A program made the position numbers and the translations under genes. The notes under the pieces were generated by a model. That model made no database searches. It was not told the origin of the DNA and saw nothing but the letters and a program-made list of their open reading frames with translations. Of a DNA stretch of 64,000 nt, positions 49,722-57,883 are shown in pieces (the first letter of the stretch is position 1; each line of letters starts with the position of its first letter). Source of the stretch: Lentzea sp033794685 (GTDB lineage: Bacteria > Actinomycetota > Actinomycetes > Mycobacteriales > Pseudonocardiaceae); assembly GCA_033794685.1 (NCBI GenBank), contig JARAYZ010000002.1; one strand, given 5' to 3'.

Positions 49722-50288
49722 GTGCTCAACACCTGGCAGGAGTGGGTCGGTACGGAGACCGGGGTCGTGGTCGGCGCGGTGCTCGGGATACCGGTGGCCG
49801 TGCTCGCGATGCTGCTCCTGGCCCTCTACCGCAAGTTCACCCGGTACCCGCGCCCGTGGCGGACGGCCCTCGCGGACGTCGGACTGTTCTACGGCACGCT
49901 GCCGTGGGTCTGGATCATCATGCTGCCGGGCGCCGAGCCGGGCACCGCGGGCGAGCTGAGCCTGGTGCCGTTCGCGGACCTGATCGACCTCGTCGAGCAC
50001 CGCGACTCGGGCCAGATCATCGGCAACATGCTGGTGTTCGCCGCACTCGGGCTCTTCGCCCCGCTGCGGTTCGCGGCGCTGCGGTCGGTGTGGCGGGTGC
50101 TGGCGTTCGCGGCGGCCTGCTCGGCGGTGCTGGAGATCCTGCAGTTCGTGCTGCGACTGGACCGGGTGTCCTCTGTGGACGACGTGCTGCTCAACGCCGT
50201 CGGCGCGGCACTGGCCTCGCTCCTGTCCTGGTGGTGGTGGCGCCCGAAGGCCGCGCAGGTCGAGGAACGGCACCTGGTCGCGGTGTAG
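49722..50288 (+). CDS. VanZ-family membrane protein
   Basis: 188 residues from GTG 49722. Four to five helices; the VanZ core is SLVPFADLIDLVEHRDSGQI, GNMLVFAALGLFAPLRF, and LEILQFVLRLDRVSSVDDVL followed by NAVGAALAS. VanZ lowers teicoplanin susceptibility by an unclear route, and relatives act on lipids or the envelope. It precedes vanR by 39 nt and shares the TATCG-repeat box, so it is probably part of the same regulon. Confidence 0.85.
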   Translation: MLNTWQEWVGTETGVVVGAVLGIPVAVLAMLLLALYRKFTRYPRPWRTALADVGLFYGTLPWVWIIMLPGAEPGTAGELSLVPFADLIDLVEHRDSGQIIGNMLVFAALGLFAPLRFAALRSVWRVLAFAAACSAVLEILQFVLRLDRVSSVDDVLLNAVGAALASLLSWWWWRPKAAQVEERHLVAV

Positions 50289-50305
50289 ATATGCGGACGA
50301 TATGC
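50288..50305. promoter_or_regulatory. Candidate VanR box 2
   Basis: GATATGCGGACGATATGC, the reverse complement of GCATATCGTCCGCATATC. It is the same element as box 1 with one changed base. Located 22-40 nt before the vanR start codon, consistent with autoregulation. Confidence 0.65.
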
Positions 50306-50327
50306 CGCGCTGCCTAGGCTGGAAGAC

Positions 50328-50993
50328 ATGCGCGTGCTGATCGTCGAGGACGAGCCACACCTGGCCGAAGCCGTCCGGGACGGGCTGCGGCTGGAGGCGA
50401 TCGCCGCGGACATCGCCGGGGACGGTGCCACGGCGCTCGAGATGCTCAGCATCAACTCCTACGACCTGGCGGTGCTCGACCGCGACATCCCGGGGCCGTC
50501 CGGGGACGAGGTGGCGCGGCGGATCGTCGCGTCCGGCAGCGGCATGCCGATCCTCATGCTCACCGCGGCCGACCGGATCGACGACAAGGCGTCCGGGTTC
50601 GGGCTCGGCGCCGACGACTACCTCACGAAGCCGTTCGAACTGCGGGAACTGGTGCTGCGGCTGCGGGCTCTCGCCCGCCGGCGCGCGTACGCGCGGCCGC
50701 CGGTCAGCGAGATCGGCGGGTTGCGGCTGGACCCGTTCCGGCGCGAGGTCTTCCGCGACGGGCAGTACGTCGCGCTCACCCGCAAGCAGTTCGCGGTGCT
50801 GGAGGTGCTGGTCGGCGCGCAGGGCGGGGTCGTCAGCGCCGAGGAACTGCTGGAGCGGGCCTGGGACGAGAACGCCGACCCGTTCACCAACGCCGTCCGC
50901 ATCACGGTCTCCGCGCTGCGCAAGCGACTCGGCGAACCGTGGCTGATCGCGACCGTGCCAGGCGTCGGCTACCGCATCGACGCCGATGCCTAG
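50328..50993 (+). CDS. vanR: VanR-type OmpR-family response regulator
   Basis: 221 residues. Receiver: VEDEPHLAEAVRDGLRLEAI, phosphoacceptor Asp51 in YDLAVLDRDIPGPSGDE, LTAADRIDDKASGFGLGADD, Lys in YLTKPFELREL. C-terminal winged helix ends IATVPGVGYRIDADA. It closely resembles Streptomyces coelicolor VanR, which switches on vanSRJKHAX when vancomycin is sensed. Here no vanH, vanA or vanX gene is in the window. The vanS start overlaps its stop by 8 nt. Confidence 0.88.
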   Translation: MRVLIVEDEPHLAEAVRDGLRLEAIAADIAGDGATALEMLSINSYDLAVLDRDIPGPSGDEVARRIVASGSGMPILMLTAADRIDDKASGFGLGADDYLTKPFELRELVLRLRALARRRAYARPPVSEIGGLRLDPFRREVFRDGQYVALTRKQFAVLEVLVGAQGGVVSAEELLERAWDENADPFTNAVRITVSALRKRLGEPWLIATVPGVGYRIDADA

Positions 50994-52062
50994 ACAGGCG
51001 GGCCTCAGCGCGCGGCTGAAGCTCACCCTCAGCTACGCGGGCATCGTCATGGTGGCCGGCGTCGTCCTGATCGCCGTGGTGTGGCTGTACCTGCTGCGGT
51101 TCGTCCCCGACAACGACCAGGGCCTCCTCTTCACCAACCCGAACCACTACCTCCTCAGCCGCATCTTCGGCCGCGCGGCCGCCATCGCCATGGTGTTCCT
51201 GGTGGCGTTCGGCCTGCTCGGCGGATGGCTGCTGGCCGGCCGGATGCTCTCCCCGCTCACCAAGATCACCGACGCCGCGCGACTCGCCGCGCAGGGCTCG
51301 CTGTCACACCGGATCCGGCTGCCGGGCAAGACGGACGAGTTCCGCGAACTCTCCGACGTCTTCGACGACATGCTCCACCAGCTCGAGTCCCACGTGGCCG
51401 AGCAACAACGCTTCGCCGCCAACGCTTCCCACGAACTGCGCACCCCGCTGGCGATCTCGCAGTCGCTGCTCGACGTCGCGCGCCAGGACCCCACCCGGAT
51501 CAACGGCGAACTCATCGACCGCCTGCACACCGCGAGCCGCCGCGCCATCGACCTCACCGAGGCCCTGCTGCTGCTCAGCCGCGGCGACCGGGGCGGGTTC
51601 GGCCGCGAGCCCGTCGACCTGTCCCTGATCGCCGAGGAAGCCGCGGAAACCCTTCTTCCCCTGGCGGAACAGCGCGAGGTCGCGCTCGGTGTCACCGGCG
51701 AGACCTCGACCACGGCCGGGTCGGCGGAGCTGCTGCTGCGAGTGGTGACGAACCTCGTCCAGAACGCCATCGTGTACAACCTCCCGACCGGCGGCGCCGT
51801 CACCGTCCACACCGAACCGCAGCACCAGGCGTGCGTGCTGCGGGTCGAGAACACGGGCCCGGTGATCCCGGTGGACGTGGTGCCGACGCTCACCGAGCCG
51901 TTCCGCCGCGGGGCAGGGCGCGTCCGCGGCGACGATCACGCAGGTGTCGGCCTGGGCCTCGCCATCGTGCACAGCATCGTCCGCGCCCACGACGGCGCCC
52001 TCGACGTCGCCGCGCGCCCGGAGGGCGGCCTGCGCGTCACGATCCGGCTGCCCAGCTCCTGA
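50986..52062 (+). CDS. vanS: VanS-type sensor histidine kinase
   Basis: 358 residues. LRLTLSY-type N-terminus (ARLKLTLSYAGIVMVAGVVL) and second helix around FLVAFGLLGGWLLAGRMLSP frame a short extracytoplasmic loop (about residues 40-65). HAMP, then FAANASHELRTPLAISQSLL with His149, N-box TNLVQNAIVYNLPTGG, and GVGLGLAIVHSIVRAHDG. The pattern follows Streptomyces VanS. The loop (VPDNDQGLLFTNPNHYL) differs from my memory of the S. coelicolor one, so the ligand may too. Converges on the GrpB-family gene with 26-nt overlap. Confidence 0.87.
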   Translation: MPRQAGLSARLKLTLSYAGIVMVAGVVLIAVVWLYLLRFVPDNDQGLLFTNPNHYLLSRIFGRAAAIAMVFLVAFGLLGGWLLAGRMLSPLTKITDAARLAAQGSLSHRIRLPGKTDEFRELSDVFDDMLHQLESHVAEQQRFAANASHELRTPLAISQSLLDVARQDPTRINGELIDRLHTASRRAIDLTEALLLLSRGDRGGFGREPVDLSLIAEEAAETLLPLAEQREVALGVTGETSTTAGSAELLLRVVTNLVQNAIVYNLPTGGAVTVHTEPQHQACVLRVENTGPVIPVDVVPTLTEPFRRGAGRVRGDDHAGVGLGLAIVHSIVRAHDGALDVAARPEGGLRVTIRLPSS

Positions 52063-52624
52063 GCCGGGGCTGGATCTCGTCGAAGAACGCGGTCTTGGCG
52101 CGCGTGTAGTCGTCGTAGTCCGGCTCACCCGCGTGGGCGGCGGCGAGCCCGCGCTTGACGTCCTCGTAGCGCCGGGCCTGCTCGGGGTTGCTCCGCAGCC
52201 AGTCGCGGAAGTCCACGACGAACCGTGCGAACGGCGAGTCGGCGCGCCGGACGTGGAGGATCGCGCCCACCTCCGGTGAATGGAACAACCGCTTCTCGTA
52301 GGCGAAGTCCTCGGCCTGGTCCCCCGGCCTCCTGTTGTCCCTGTGCACACCTGGCGAGTCCGGGCGCGAACCGTGCGCCGGCACGAACGGCGTCGGCGCC
52401 AGGAGGTCCGCCAGCCGGTCGAGCGACGGCAGGTCCGGGATGCACACCTGGAGGTCCACGATCGGCTTCGCGCCGAGACCGGGCACCGCGGTCGACCCGA
52501 TGTGCTCGTAGCCGAACCCGTCCGAGCCGGGCAGTGGCGCGAGCGCCGAGCGCACCCCGGCGAGGAGGTCCCGGGCGCGCAGCGGCCAGGCGGTGTCGTA
52601 TTCGACGATGACAGCGGAAGACAT
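52037..52624 (-). CDS. GrpB-family nucleotidyltransferase-fold protein
   Basis: 195 residues. IVEYDTAWPLRARDLLAGVR, the core YEHIGSTAVPGLGAKPIVDL (GS...D-type nucleotidyltransferase signature), and HVRRADSPFARFVVDFRDWL are typical of GrpB proteins, sometimes fused to CoaE. Cellular role is not established. Downstream end overlaps vanS. No neighbour suggests a pathway. Confidence 0.88.
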   Translation of the reverse strand: MSSAVIVEYDTAWPLRARDLLAGVRSALAPLPGSDGFGYEHIGSTAVPGLGAKPIVDLQVCIPDLPSLDRLADLLAPTPFVPAHGSRPDSPGVHRDNRRPGDQAEDFAYEKRLFHSPEVGAILHVRRADSPFARFVVDFRDWLRSNPEQARRYEDVKRGLAAAHAGEPDYDDYTRAKTAFFDEIQPRLRSWAAGS

Positions 52625-52792
52625 GCCTCGACCTTAGCCCGATCGGGGAGGTCGCCGGAGAACGCTTTCCCGTTACACCGCCACTTTGCGCTCTCCATCA
52701 ATTCGCTGAATGCGACGGAGGCGTTCGACCCTATGCGTTGCGCCCATTCGAGGATCACGATTGTTCGTCTTCTGTTGTGACGGGAGGGCACG

Positions 52793-53839
52793 ATGACCGA
52801 GCCGCGTGGCACGGTGACCGGCAGCGGCCAGTTCCGCGTCGGACCCGAACTCAGAACCGGCGTGATCGACACGCTGGGCCAGGGCGCGAAAGCCGTTCTG
52901 TACACCGAGGTCGACGGTGAGCCGATGGTCGAGGGCGACATCGTCCTCACCCTCGTGCAGGAGGGCGACGTCCACCCGGACGGCGTGATCATCCCTGGTC
53001 AGCAGTTCCGCTGGCCGAACGGGCGAGTGCCGTTCGAGATCGACCCGAACCTGCCGGACCAGGCCCGCGTGCACAACGCGATCGCACACTGGCAACGCAA
53101 CACGCGCATTCGCCTGGTGCCGAGAACCGCGACGGACACGAATTTCATTCGTTTCCAGCCCGGCGGCGGCTGCAGTTCTCCGGTGGGCATGAGGGGAAAC
53201 CGCCAGAACATCACGTTGGCGGCCGCCTGCGCGACCGGAGCGACCATTCACGAAATCGGGCACAGCGTCGGTCTGTGGCACGAGCAGAGCCGCGAGGACC
53301 GCAACAACTTCGTGAGGATCGACTTCACGAACATCCAGCAGCAGAGCGCCCACAACTTCAACCAGCACATCACCGACGGGGACGACGTCGGCCCGTACGA
53401 CTACCACTCGATCATGCACTACCCGCGGTGGGCGTTCGCGGTCGACACGAGCCGCGACACGATCACCCCGATCCAGAACGTCGAGATCGGCCAGCGCGAG
53501 GGACTCAGTCCCGGCGACTGCGCGGCGGTGCGGGCGATGTACAGCGGCCTCGAACCGGCGGCGGTGTTCCGGGGCGTGCAGTTCACCGGCTCCGTCCCGG
53601 CCGGCACGACGAAGCGCTGGTTCACGCACAGCTGGCCCGCGCACTGGTACGTGCTGTGGACGGTCGTGCCGACGGCGCCCGCGGTCGACGGAGGCGCGCA
53701 GATCGAGTGGACCACCCAGGTCACCCGGCAGTCCGGCGGGCTGCTCAAGTACTTCCTCGCCATCACGAACCTCACCGGCGGACCCGTCGACGTCGAGGCC
53801 CGCTACGACGTGCTCGGCTGGTCGCCGAGCGCCCTGTGA
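52793..53839 (+). CDS. Astacin-type (M12A) zinc metalloprotease with C-terminal beta domain
   Basis: 348 residues, GGGAGGG before ATG 52793. The extended zinc signature HEIGHSVGLWHEQSREDR starts at His153, and the Met-turn is SIMHYP near 206, so the active site is complete. Residues 1-75 act as a pro-region or adaptor. There is no signal peptide, although astacins are normally secreted, so export would need another route. The last 90 residues (RWFTHSWPAHWYVLWTVVP, VDGGAQIEWTTQVTRQSGGL, ITNLTGGPVDVEARYDVL) recur as the separate protein encoded at 54053. First of four closely spaced genes. Confidence 0.87.
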   Translation: MTEPRGTVTGSGQFRVGPELRTGVIDTLGQGAKAVLYTEVDGEPMVEGDIVLTLVQEGDVHPDGVIIPGQQFRWPNGRVPFEIDPNLPDQARVHNAIAHWQRNTRIRLVPRTATDTNFIRFQPGGGCSSPVGMRGNRQNITLAAACATGATIHEIGHSVGLWHEQSREDRNNFVRIDFTNIQQQSAHNFNQHITDGDDVGPYDYHSIMHYPRWAFAVDTSRDTITPIQNVEIGQREGLSPGDCAAVRAMYSGLEPAAVFRGVQFTGSVPAGTTKRWFTHSWPAHWYVLWTVVPTAPAVDGGAQIEWTTQVTRQSGGLLKYFLAITNLTGGPVDVEARYDVLGWSPSAL

Positions 53840-53850
53840 GAGGAGCTGCC

Positions 53851-54039
53851 ATGAGCGCCGACCTCGACGGCGGGGCCGCCCCCGCGTCACTCGACGACCT
53901 GGTCCTCGCCGAACCGCTCGCAGCCGCGGACGACGGTGGTGCCGCACCGGATGCCGCCGACGACAGCGAGGACGCCGTCGCCGAGGAGGCCTCGCACGCC
54001 GCCGAGGACGCCGGCCCCGCGCCCGAATCCCGAGAGTGA
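53851..54039 (+). CDS. Small acidic protein
   Basis: 62 residues; AGGAGC 5-10 nt before ATG 53851. Composition is almost entirely Ala, Asp, Glu, Gly and Ser/Pro, with no Cys, Trp, Phe, Tyr or Lys, so it is probably disordered (net charge strongly negative). Located 11 nt after the protease gene and followed at 13 nt by the duplicated-domain gene. It could be an inhibitor, chaperone-like partner or protease substrate; nothing proves this. Codon position GC bias suggests it is translated. Confidence 0.55.
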   Translation: MSADLDGGAAPASLDDLVLAEPLAAADDGGAAPDAADDSEDAVAEEASHAAEDAGPAPESRE

Positions 54040-54052
54040 AGGGGGAATCCCG

Positions 54053-54310
54053 ATGCGACTTGGTGTGCAGTTCCGAGGACAGGTGCCCGGCGGGACGTCG
54101 CGGCGCTGGTTCACCCACAGCTGGCCGGAGGGCTGGCGGGTCGTGTGGATGGTGGTGCCGACGTGGCCGATGGTCGACGGCGGCGCGCAGATCGAGTGGA
54201 AGGTGCAGGTCGACCGGCAGGCCGCCGGGTTGATCAAGTACTTCATCGAGATCCGCAACCTCACCGGCGGTCCCGTCGACATCGAGGCCCGCTTCGCCGT
54301 CCTCAACTGA
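54053..54310 (+). CDS. Stand-alone copy of the astacin C-terminal domain
   Basis: 85 residues; AGGGGGA upstream of ATG 54053. RRWFTHSWPEGWRVVWMVVP, VDGGAQIEWKVQVDRQAAGL and IEIRNLTGGPVDIEARFAVL match the last 90 residues of the protease at about two residues in three. No signal peptide. The beta-sandwich-like, Trp-rich module may bind a surface or a partner, or compete with the protease's own domain. Family name not known to me. Confidence 0.75.
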   Translation: MRLGVQFRGQVPGGTSRRWFTHSWPEGWRVVWMVVPTWPMVDGGAQIEWKVQVDRQAAGLIKYFIEIRNLTGGPVDIEARFAVLN

Positions 54311-54314
54311 TCCG

Positions 54315-54626
54315 GTGCGCGGCGTCGTGGTGATCCCGGCCGGCACGCCCGCATTCGGCCGGGCGGTGCTGCGGGTGCGGCTGCTCGACGTCACGCTCGC
54401 CGACGCGCCCGCGGTCACGTTGGCCGAGCACGTCGGCGAGTTCTCCCGTGACTACACGGCCGAGCAGCGCGTGCCGTTCGACTTCGGCCTGGCTGATGGG
54501 TCGATGCTGTCCGTCGCCGCTCACGTCGACGTGAGCGGCGACGGACAGGTTCGTCACGGCGATCTGGTGACCACCAGCGCCGTCGAACCGTCGGACGGGG
54601 TGGTCGTCCGGGTCGAGCCGGTGTAG
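54315..54626 (+). CDS. YbaY/YscW-like domain protein
   Basis: 103 residues from GTG 54315, 4 nt after the previous stop. AVLRVRLLDVTLADAPAVTL, EQRVPFDFGLADGS and VAAHVDVSGDGQV follow the YbaY-family (YscW) beta-barrel, which in proteobacteria is a lipoprotein. Here no signal peptide or lipobox is present. Last gene of the protease unit; stops 1 nt before the convergent GH2-like gene. Confidence 0.68.
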   Translation: MRGVVVIPAGTPAFGRAVLRVRLLDVTLADAPAVTLAEHVGEFSRDYTAEQRVPFDFGLADGSMLSVAAHVDVSGDGQVRHGDLVTTSAVEPSDGVVVRVEPV

Positions 54627-54627
54627 C

Positions 54628-56748
54628 TCACCGCCGGTAGACGCCGAGCTCGTAGAGCGAGTAGCCCCAGCCGGTTCCGCGCTGGGTGGCGTGCAGCCGG
54701 ACGTAACGGCCCGTCGCCGTCACGTCGATCGAGTCCACGCCGCCGTTGCCGGTCGTCGTGCCGTAGACCGAACGCCAGTTGTCGCCGTCGTCGGACACCT
54801 GGATCTCGTACGCCCGCCCGTAGGCGCCCTCCCACACCAGCTGCACGTGCTGGAACGTGGTGACCGCGCCGAGGTCGACCCGGAGCCACTGCGGGTCGGC
54901 CCAGTCGGTGGCCCAGCGCGAACTCCCGTTGCCGTCCACGGCGTTGGACGGCGGGTAGGGGGCACCGTCACCGACCTGCTGGTAGGACGAGGCCGTGGTG
55001 GGCTTGCCCTGCGCGACGTTCGTCCCGGCCGGTTGCGGTGCGACGACCCGCACCGACCTCGTCTCGATGCCGATGTTGCCGCGGCCGTCCTCGGCCAGGA
55101 CGTAGACCTTCCACACGCCCAGGCGATCGGGTGCCGTTACGGTGAGCCGGTTCCCGTTGACCTGCACCGGGGTTCCGGCCAGGCCGCCGCTGTTGTCGAT
55201 GTACTTGCTGTTGAACGCCGCCGACCACGCGATCGCGTCACCGTTCGGATCGGACGCGGCCACGTCGATGGTCAGCGGAGCCCCGGCGGCGATGGTCTGC
55301 GGCAGGTTCATCGCGGAGATCACCGGCGGGGTGTTCGCCGGCGTCGCACCGCCGAAGGCCCGTTGCACCGCGTAGAACGACAGCCGCTTCTTGCCCGCGG
55401 GCGTCAGGTTGAACCACACCGCGCCGAAGTCGTACTCCGTGCCGTAGTGGAACAACGTGCCACCGAAGGAGACTCCGGTGTGGCCGGTGATGCAGTTCCA
55501 CGCCTGGGTGTACCCGTCACGCTTCTGCACGTCCGTCGGCTCGGACGGCACGCCGTTGGCGTCGTTGGGCACCTCCCACTCCCCCGCCGGACCGGCCTCG
55601 GTGAGGATGTACGGCTTCGTGTAGCCACCGGAGATCCAGTCCTGGCGCACCTTGCAGACGTTGCCGTAGGAGTTCACCGAGTACAGGTCGAGGTCGGGAG
55701 CGTGTGCCTTGAGGTACACCCACGCACCGGTCCACGCGTCCGTGTTCGTCACCGGGTGGTTCGTGTCGATCGCGTGGATCGCCCGAGCGGCCTCGTTGAC
55801 GTACTTCGCGTACTCGACGCGCTGGGTCTCCAGCTCGGCGCCGGAATAGCAGTTCTGCAGGCCCAGGATGGACTCGTTGCCGACGTTCCACATGAGAACA
55901 CCGGGGTGGTCCTTGTAGGCGGTGACCCACTGGCGGATCTGGCCGAGCATGTCCGCCTTGTACTGCGCGTCGGTCACGTAGTTCACGCAGCCGCCGGAAC
56001 CGGGACCGCCACCGGGCTGCAACCAGAAGCCGTTCATCACGCGCAGACCGTTCGCGGCGGCCGCGTCCAGCAGCGGACGGGTCGAGGCGTCGGTGCCCCA
56101 CGTGCGCAACGTGTTGACACCCATGGACTTCAGCTCGGGCATGTACCTCGCGGCGTCCGCGGCCGGCGGACCCCACGTCAGACCCTTCACCGTCCACGGC
56201 TGACCGTCGACGGTGAGCTGCCAGTTGCCCTGCGAGCCGGTCACGCGCACGCCGGTGCCGGGCTGCGGGTTCGAGCCGCCCTGCTCGCCGTAGACGCGGA
56301 ACTCCCACAGCGAGATGCCGTAGCCGTTGGCGCGCTGGGTGGAGTGGACGCGGACGTACCGGCCGGTGCCGGTGACGTCGAAGCCCTGCCTGCCACCGGT
56401 GCCCCCGGTGACGGACCTGATCGACGACCAGGAGTCGCCGTTGGCGGAGACCTGGATCTCGAAGTTCGTGGCGTGGGCGGCTTCCCAGTCGAGCTCGACC
56501 CTGGTCACGGCCGACGACGCGCCCAGGTCGACCCGTAGCCACTGCGGGTCGCTCCACGCGCTGGACCAGCGCGTGCCCGGGTCACCGTCGACCGCCGCCG
56601 ACGCGGGGGTGCCCGCGCCCTCGGTGGACGACGCGGTGACGGGTTTGCCTTGGGACAGCAGCGACGGCGCGGCACTGACCGCGGCCGGTGCGACCGCGAG
56701 TCCCACGAGCACGGCGAGCACCGTGCCGACGGAGCGGAGGCGGAACAT
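54628..56748 (-). CDS. Secreted GH2-type TIM-barrel glycosidase flanked by two discoidin (CBM32-like) domains
   Basis: 706 residues from ATG 56748 (AGGAG 7 nt upstream). Signal peptide 1-27. Discoidin 1 (about 30-150): ASSTEGAGTPASAAVDGDPG, TRWSSAWSDPQWLRVDLG. Barrel about 165-480 with probable acid/base Glu in MWNVGNESIL (near 291) and nucleophile Glu in YILTEAGPAGEW (near 384). An Ig/cadherin-like linker (PPVISAMNLPQTIAAG) and discoidin 2 (about 590-706) follow. It should hydrolyse or transfer beta-glycans outside the cell. The barrel resembles glycosidase families in clan GH-A such as GH2, but exact family is not certain. A GGGAGAGCGCTCTC palindrome lies 30 nt upstream. Confidence 0.8.
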   Translation of the reverse strand: MFRLRSVGTVLAVLVGLAVAPAAVSAAPSLLSQGKPVTASSTEGAGTPASAAVDGDPGTRWSSAWSDPQWLRVDLGASSAVTRVELDWEAAHATNFEIQVSANGDSWSSIRSVTGGTGGRQGFDVTGTGRYVRVHSTQRANGYGISLWEFRVYGEQGGSNPQPGTGVRVTGSQGNWQLTVDGQPWTVKGLTWGPPAADAARYMPELKSMGVNTLRTWGTDASTRPLLDAAAANGLRVMNGFWLQPGGGPGSGGCVNYVTDAQYKADMLGQIRQWVTAYKDHPGVLMWNVGNESILGLQNCYSGAELETQRVEYAKYVNEAARAIHAIDTNHPVTNTDAWTGAWVYLKAHAPDLDLYSVNSYGNVCKVRQDWISGGYTKPYILTEAGPAGEWEVPNDANGVPSEPTDVQKRDGYTQAWNCITGHTGVSFGGTLFHYGTEYDFGAVWFNLTPAGKKRLSFYAVQRAFGGATPANTPPVISAMNLPQTIAAGAPLTIDVAASDPNGDAIAWSAAFNSKYIDNSGGLAGTPVQVNGNRLTVTAPDRLGVWKVYVLAEDGRGNIGIETRSVRVVAPQPAGTNVAQGKPTTASSYQQVGDGAPYPPSNAVDGNGSSRWATDWADPQWLRVDLGAVTTFQHVQLVWEGAYGRAYEIQVSDDGDNWRSVYGTTTGNGGVDSIDVTATGRYVRLHATQRGTGWGYSLYELGVYRR

Positions 56749-56777
56749 TGCGTCTCCTGCGGGTTGGGGTGAGATGC

Positions 56778-56793
56778 GGGAGAGCGCTCTCAC
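56778..56793. promoter_or_regulatory. LacI-type operator, imperfect copy
   Basis: GGGAGAGCGCTCTCAC; one base off the perfect palindrome. It lies 30 nt upstream of the GH2-like start. Confidence 0.8.
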
Positions 56794-56878
56794 AACCCTG
56801 GCGGCGAATGTTACGAACCGAATTCGCCGATGTCAACGCCCGCCCTTGACACTCCGGGACCCGCGCGGGACGCTAGCT

Positions 56879-56894
56879 GGGAGAGCGCTCTCCC
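56879..56894. promoter_or_regulatory. LacI-type operator, perfect 16-bp palindrome
   Basis: GGGAGAGCGCTCTCCC, 33 nt before the TTG start of the DUF1996 gene and 131 nt from the GH2-like start. Its core resembles the Streptomyces CebR box (GGGAGCGCTCCC) with a 2-bp longer arm. Confidence 0.85.
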
Positions 56895-56926
56895 AAGCCG
56901 GTTTCCCCATCGGCAGGAGGACACAG

Positions 56927-57835
56927 TTGTCCCGAAAACTCAGCGCGCTGGCCGTCACGGCCGGCCTCGTCGCGGCCGTGTTCGCGGTCGCGAGCCAGTC
57001 GGCCCAGGCCGACGACTACGTCAGCCACCACGAGTTCCAGGCGAACTGCGCGTTCGCCACGGACCGCCCGGACGATCCGATCGTCTTCCCCGGACTGCCG
57101 GGCGCGTCGCACCTGCACACGTTCCTCGGCAACAACTCCATCAACGCGAGCAGCACCAACGACTCGCTCCGGCAGGGCAGCACGAACTGCGTCACGCCGG
57201 ACGACAAGTCGGCGTACTGGTTCCCCTCGGTGCTCAACGGCGACCAGGTGGTGCGTCCCACCGGCAACCAGGTCGTCTACTACAAGTCGGGAATCCTGAA
57301 GTACCAGGACGTCCAGCCGTTCCCGCCGGGCATGCGGTTCGTGGTCGGCAGTCCGACCTCGACGCTCGAGCAGTTCCGCGACCACCCCGGCGCCGTCGAG
57401 GGGTTCGAGTGCGGGGACAGCGCCAAGAACTGGGACATCCCGGCCTGGTGCGCCCCCGGCAGCCAGCTCAACGTCCGCTTCCAGGCGCCGAGCTGCTGGA
57501 ACGGCCGTGATCTCGACTCGGCGGACCACAAGTCCCACATGGCCTACCCGGACCGCGCGACGCTGGTCTGCCCGTCGTCGCACCCGGTGCCGGTGCCGAT
57601 GATCGAGTTCAAGATGGCGTTCCCGGTCTCCGGGGACATGTCACGGGTGCGGTTGTCGAGCGGCCGGGGTTACACCTGGCACTACGACTTCATGAACGCC
57701 TGGGACGCTCCGACCCAGGCCGCGCTGGTCCGCCACTGCGTCAACGGCGGCCTGCAGTGCGACCCGCGCGGGTACGACCAGTACAAGCCCCATCGGGGTG
57801 CCGCCCTCGGACCGGACTACCGGTTGCCGCGGTGA
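56927..57835 (+). CDS. Secreted DUF1996-domain protein
   Basis: 302 residues from TTG 56927; AGGAGG at 56915-56920 fixes the start. Signal peptide LSRKLSALAVTAGLVAAVFA with AQA cleavage. The rest is one DUF1996 domain: HHEFQANCAFATDRPDDPIV, SHLHTFLGN, YWFPSV, FECGD, SCWNGRDLDSADHKSHMAYP. Six to eight Cys and several His could bind metal. DUF1996 proteins are common in fungi and actinomycetes that grow on plant material; activity is unknown. Controlled by the LacI-type palindrome upstream and ended by a hairpin with T-run. Confidence 0.85.
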   Translation: MSRKLSALAVTAGLVAAVFAVASQSAQADDYVSHHEFQANCAFATDRPDDPIVFPGLPGASHLHTFLGNNSINASSTNDSLRQGSTNCVTPDDKSAYWFPSVLNGDQVVRPTGNQVVYYKSGILKYQDVQPFPPGMRFVVGSPTSTLEQFRDHPGAVEGFECGDSAKNWDIPAWCAPGSQLNVRFQAPSCWNGRDLDSADHKSHMAYPDRATLVCPSSHPVPVPMIEFKMAFPVSGDMSRVRLSSGRGYTWHYDFMNAWDAPTQAALVRHCVNGGLQCDPRGYDQYKPHRGAALGPDYRLPR

Positions 57836-57849
57836 AGTTCGGATTCCAG

Positions 57850-57883
57850 CACCCCGGGGCTCACGCTCCGGGGTGTTTCCTTT
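57850..57883 (+). terminator. Intrinsic terminator of the DUF1996 gene
   Basis: CACCCCGG (57850-57857) and CCGGGGTG (57868-57875) make an 8-bp stem with a 10-nt loop, followed by TTTCCTTT. It overlaps the last codons of the convergent LacI-sensor gene. Confidence 0.85.

Noticed and set aside
49722..52062. Full vancomycin-resistance cluster
   Set aside because: vanH, vanA, vanX, vanJ and vanK-like genes are absent; only regulator genes and a VanZ-like gene are seen.
54691..56538. 615-residue antisense open frame over the GH2-like gene
   Set aside because: Shadow of a high-GC coding strand; the opposite strand has signal peptide, discoidin and barrel motifs.
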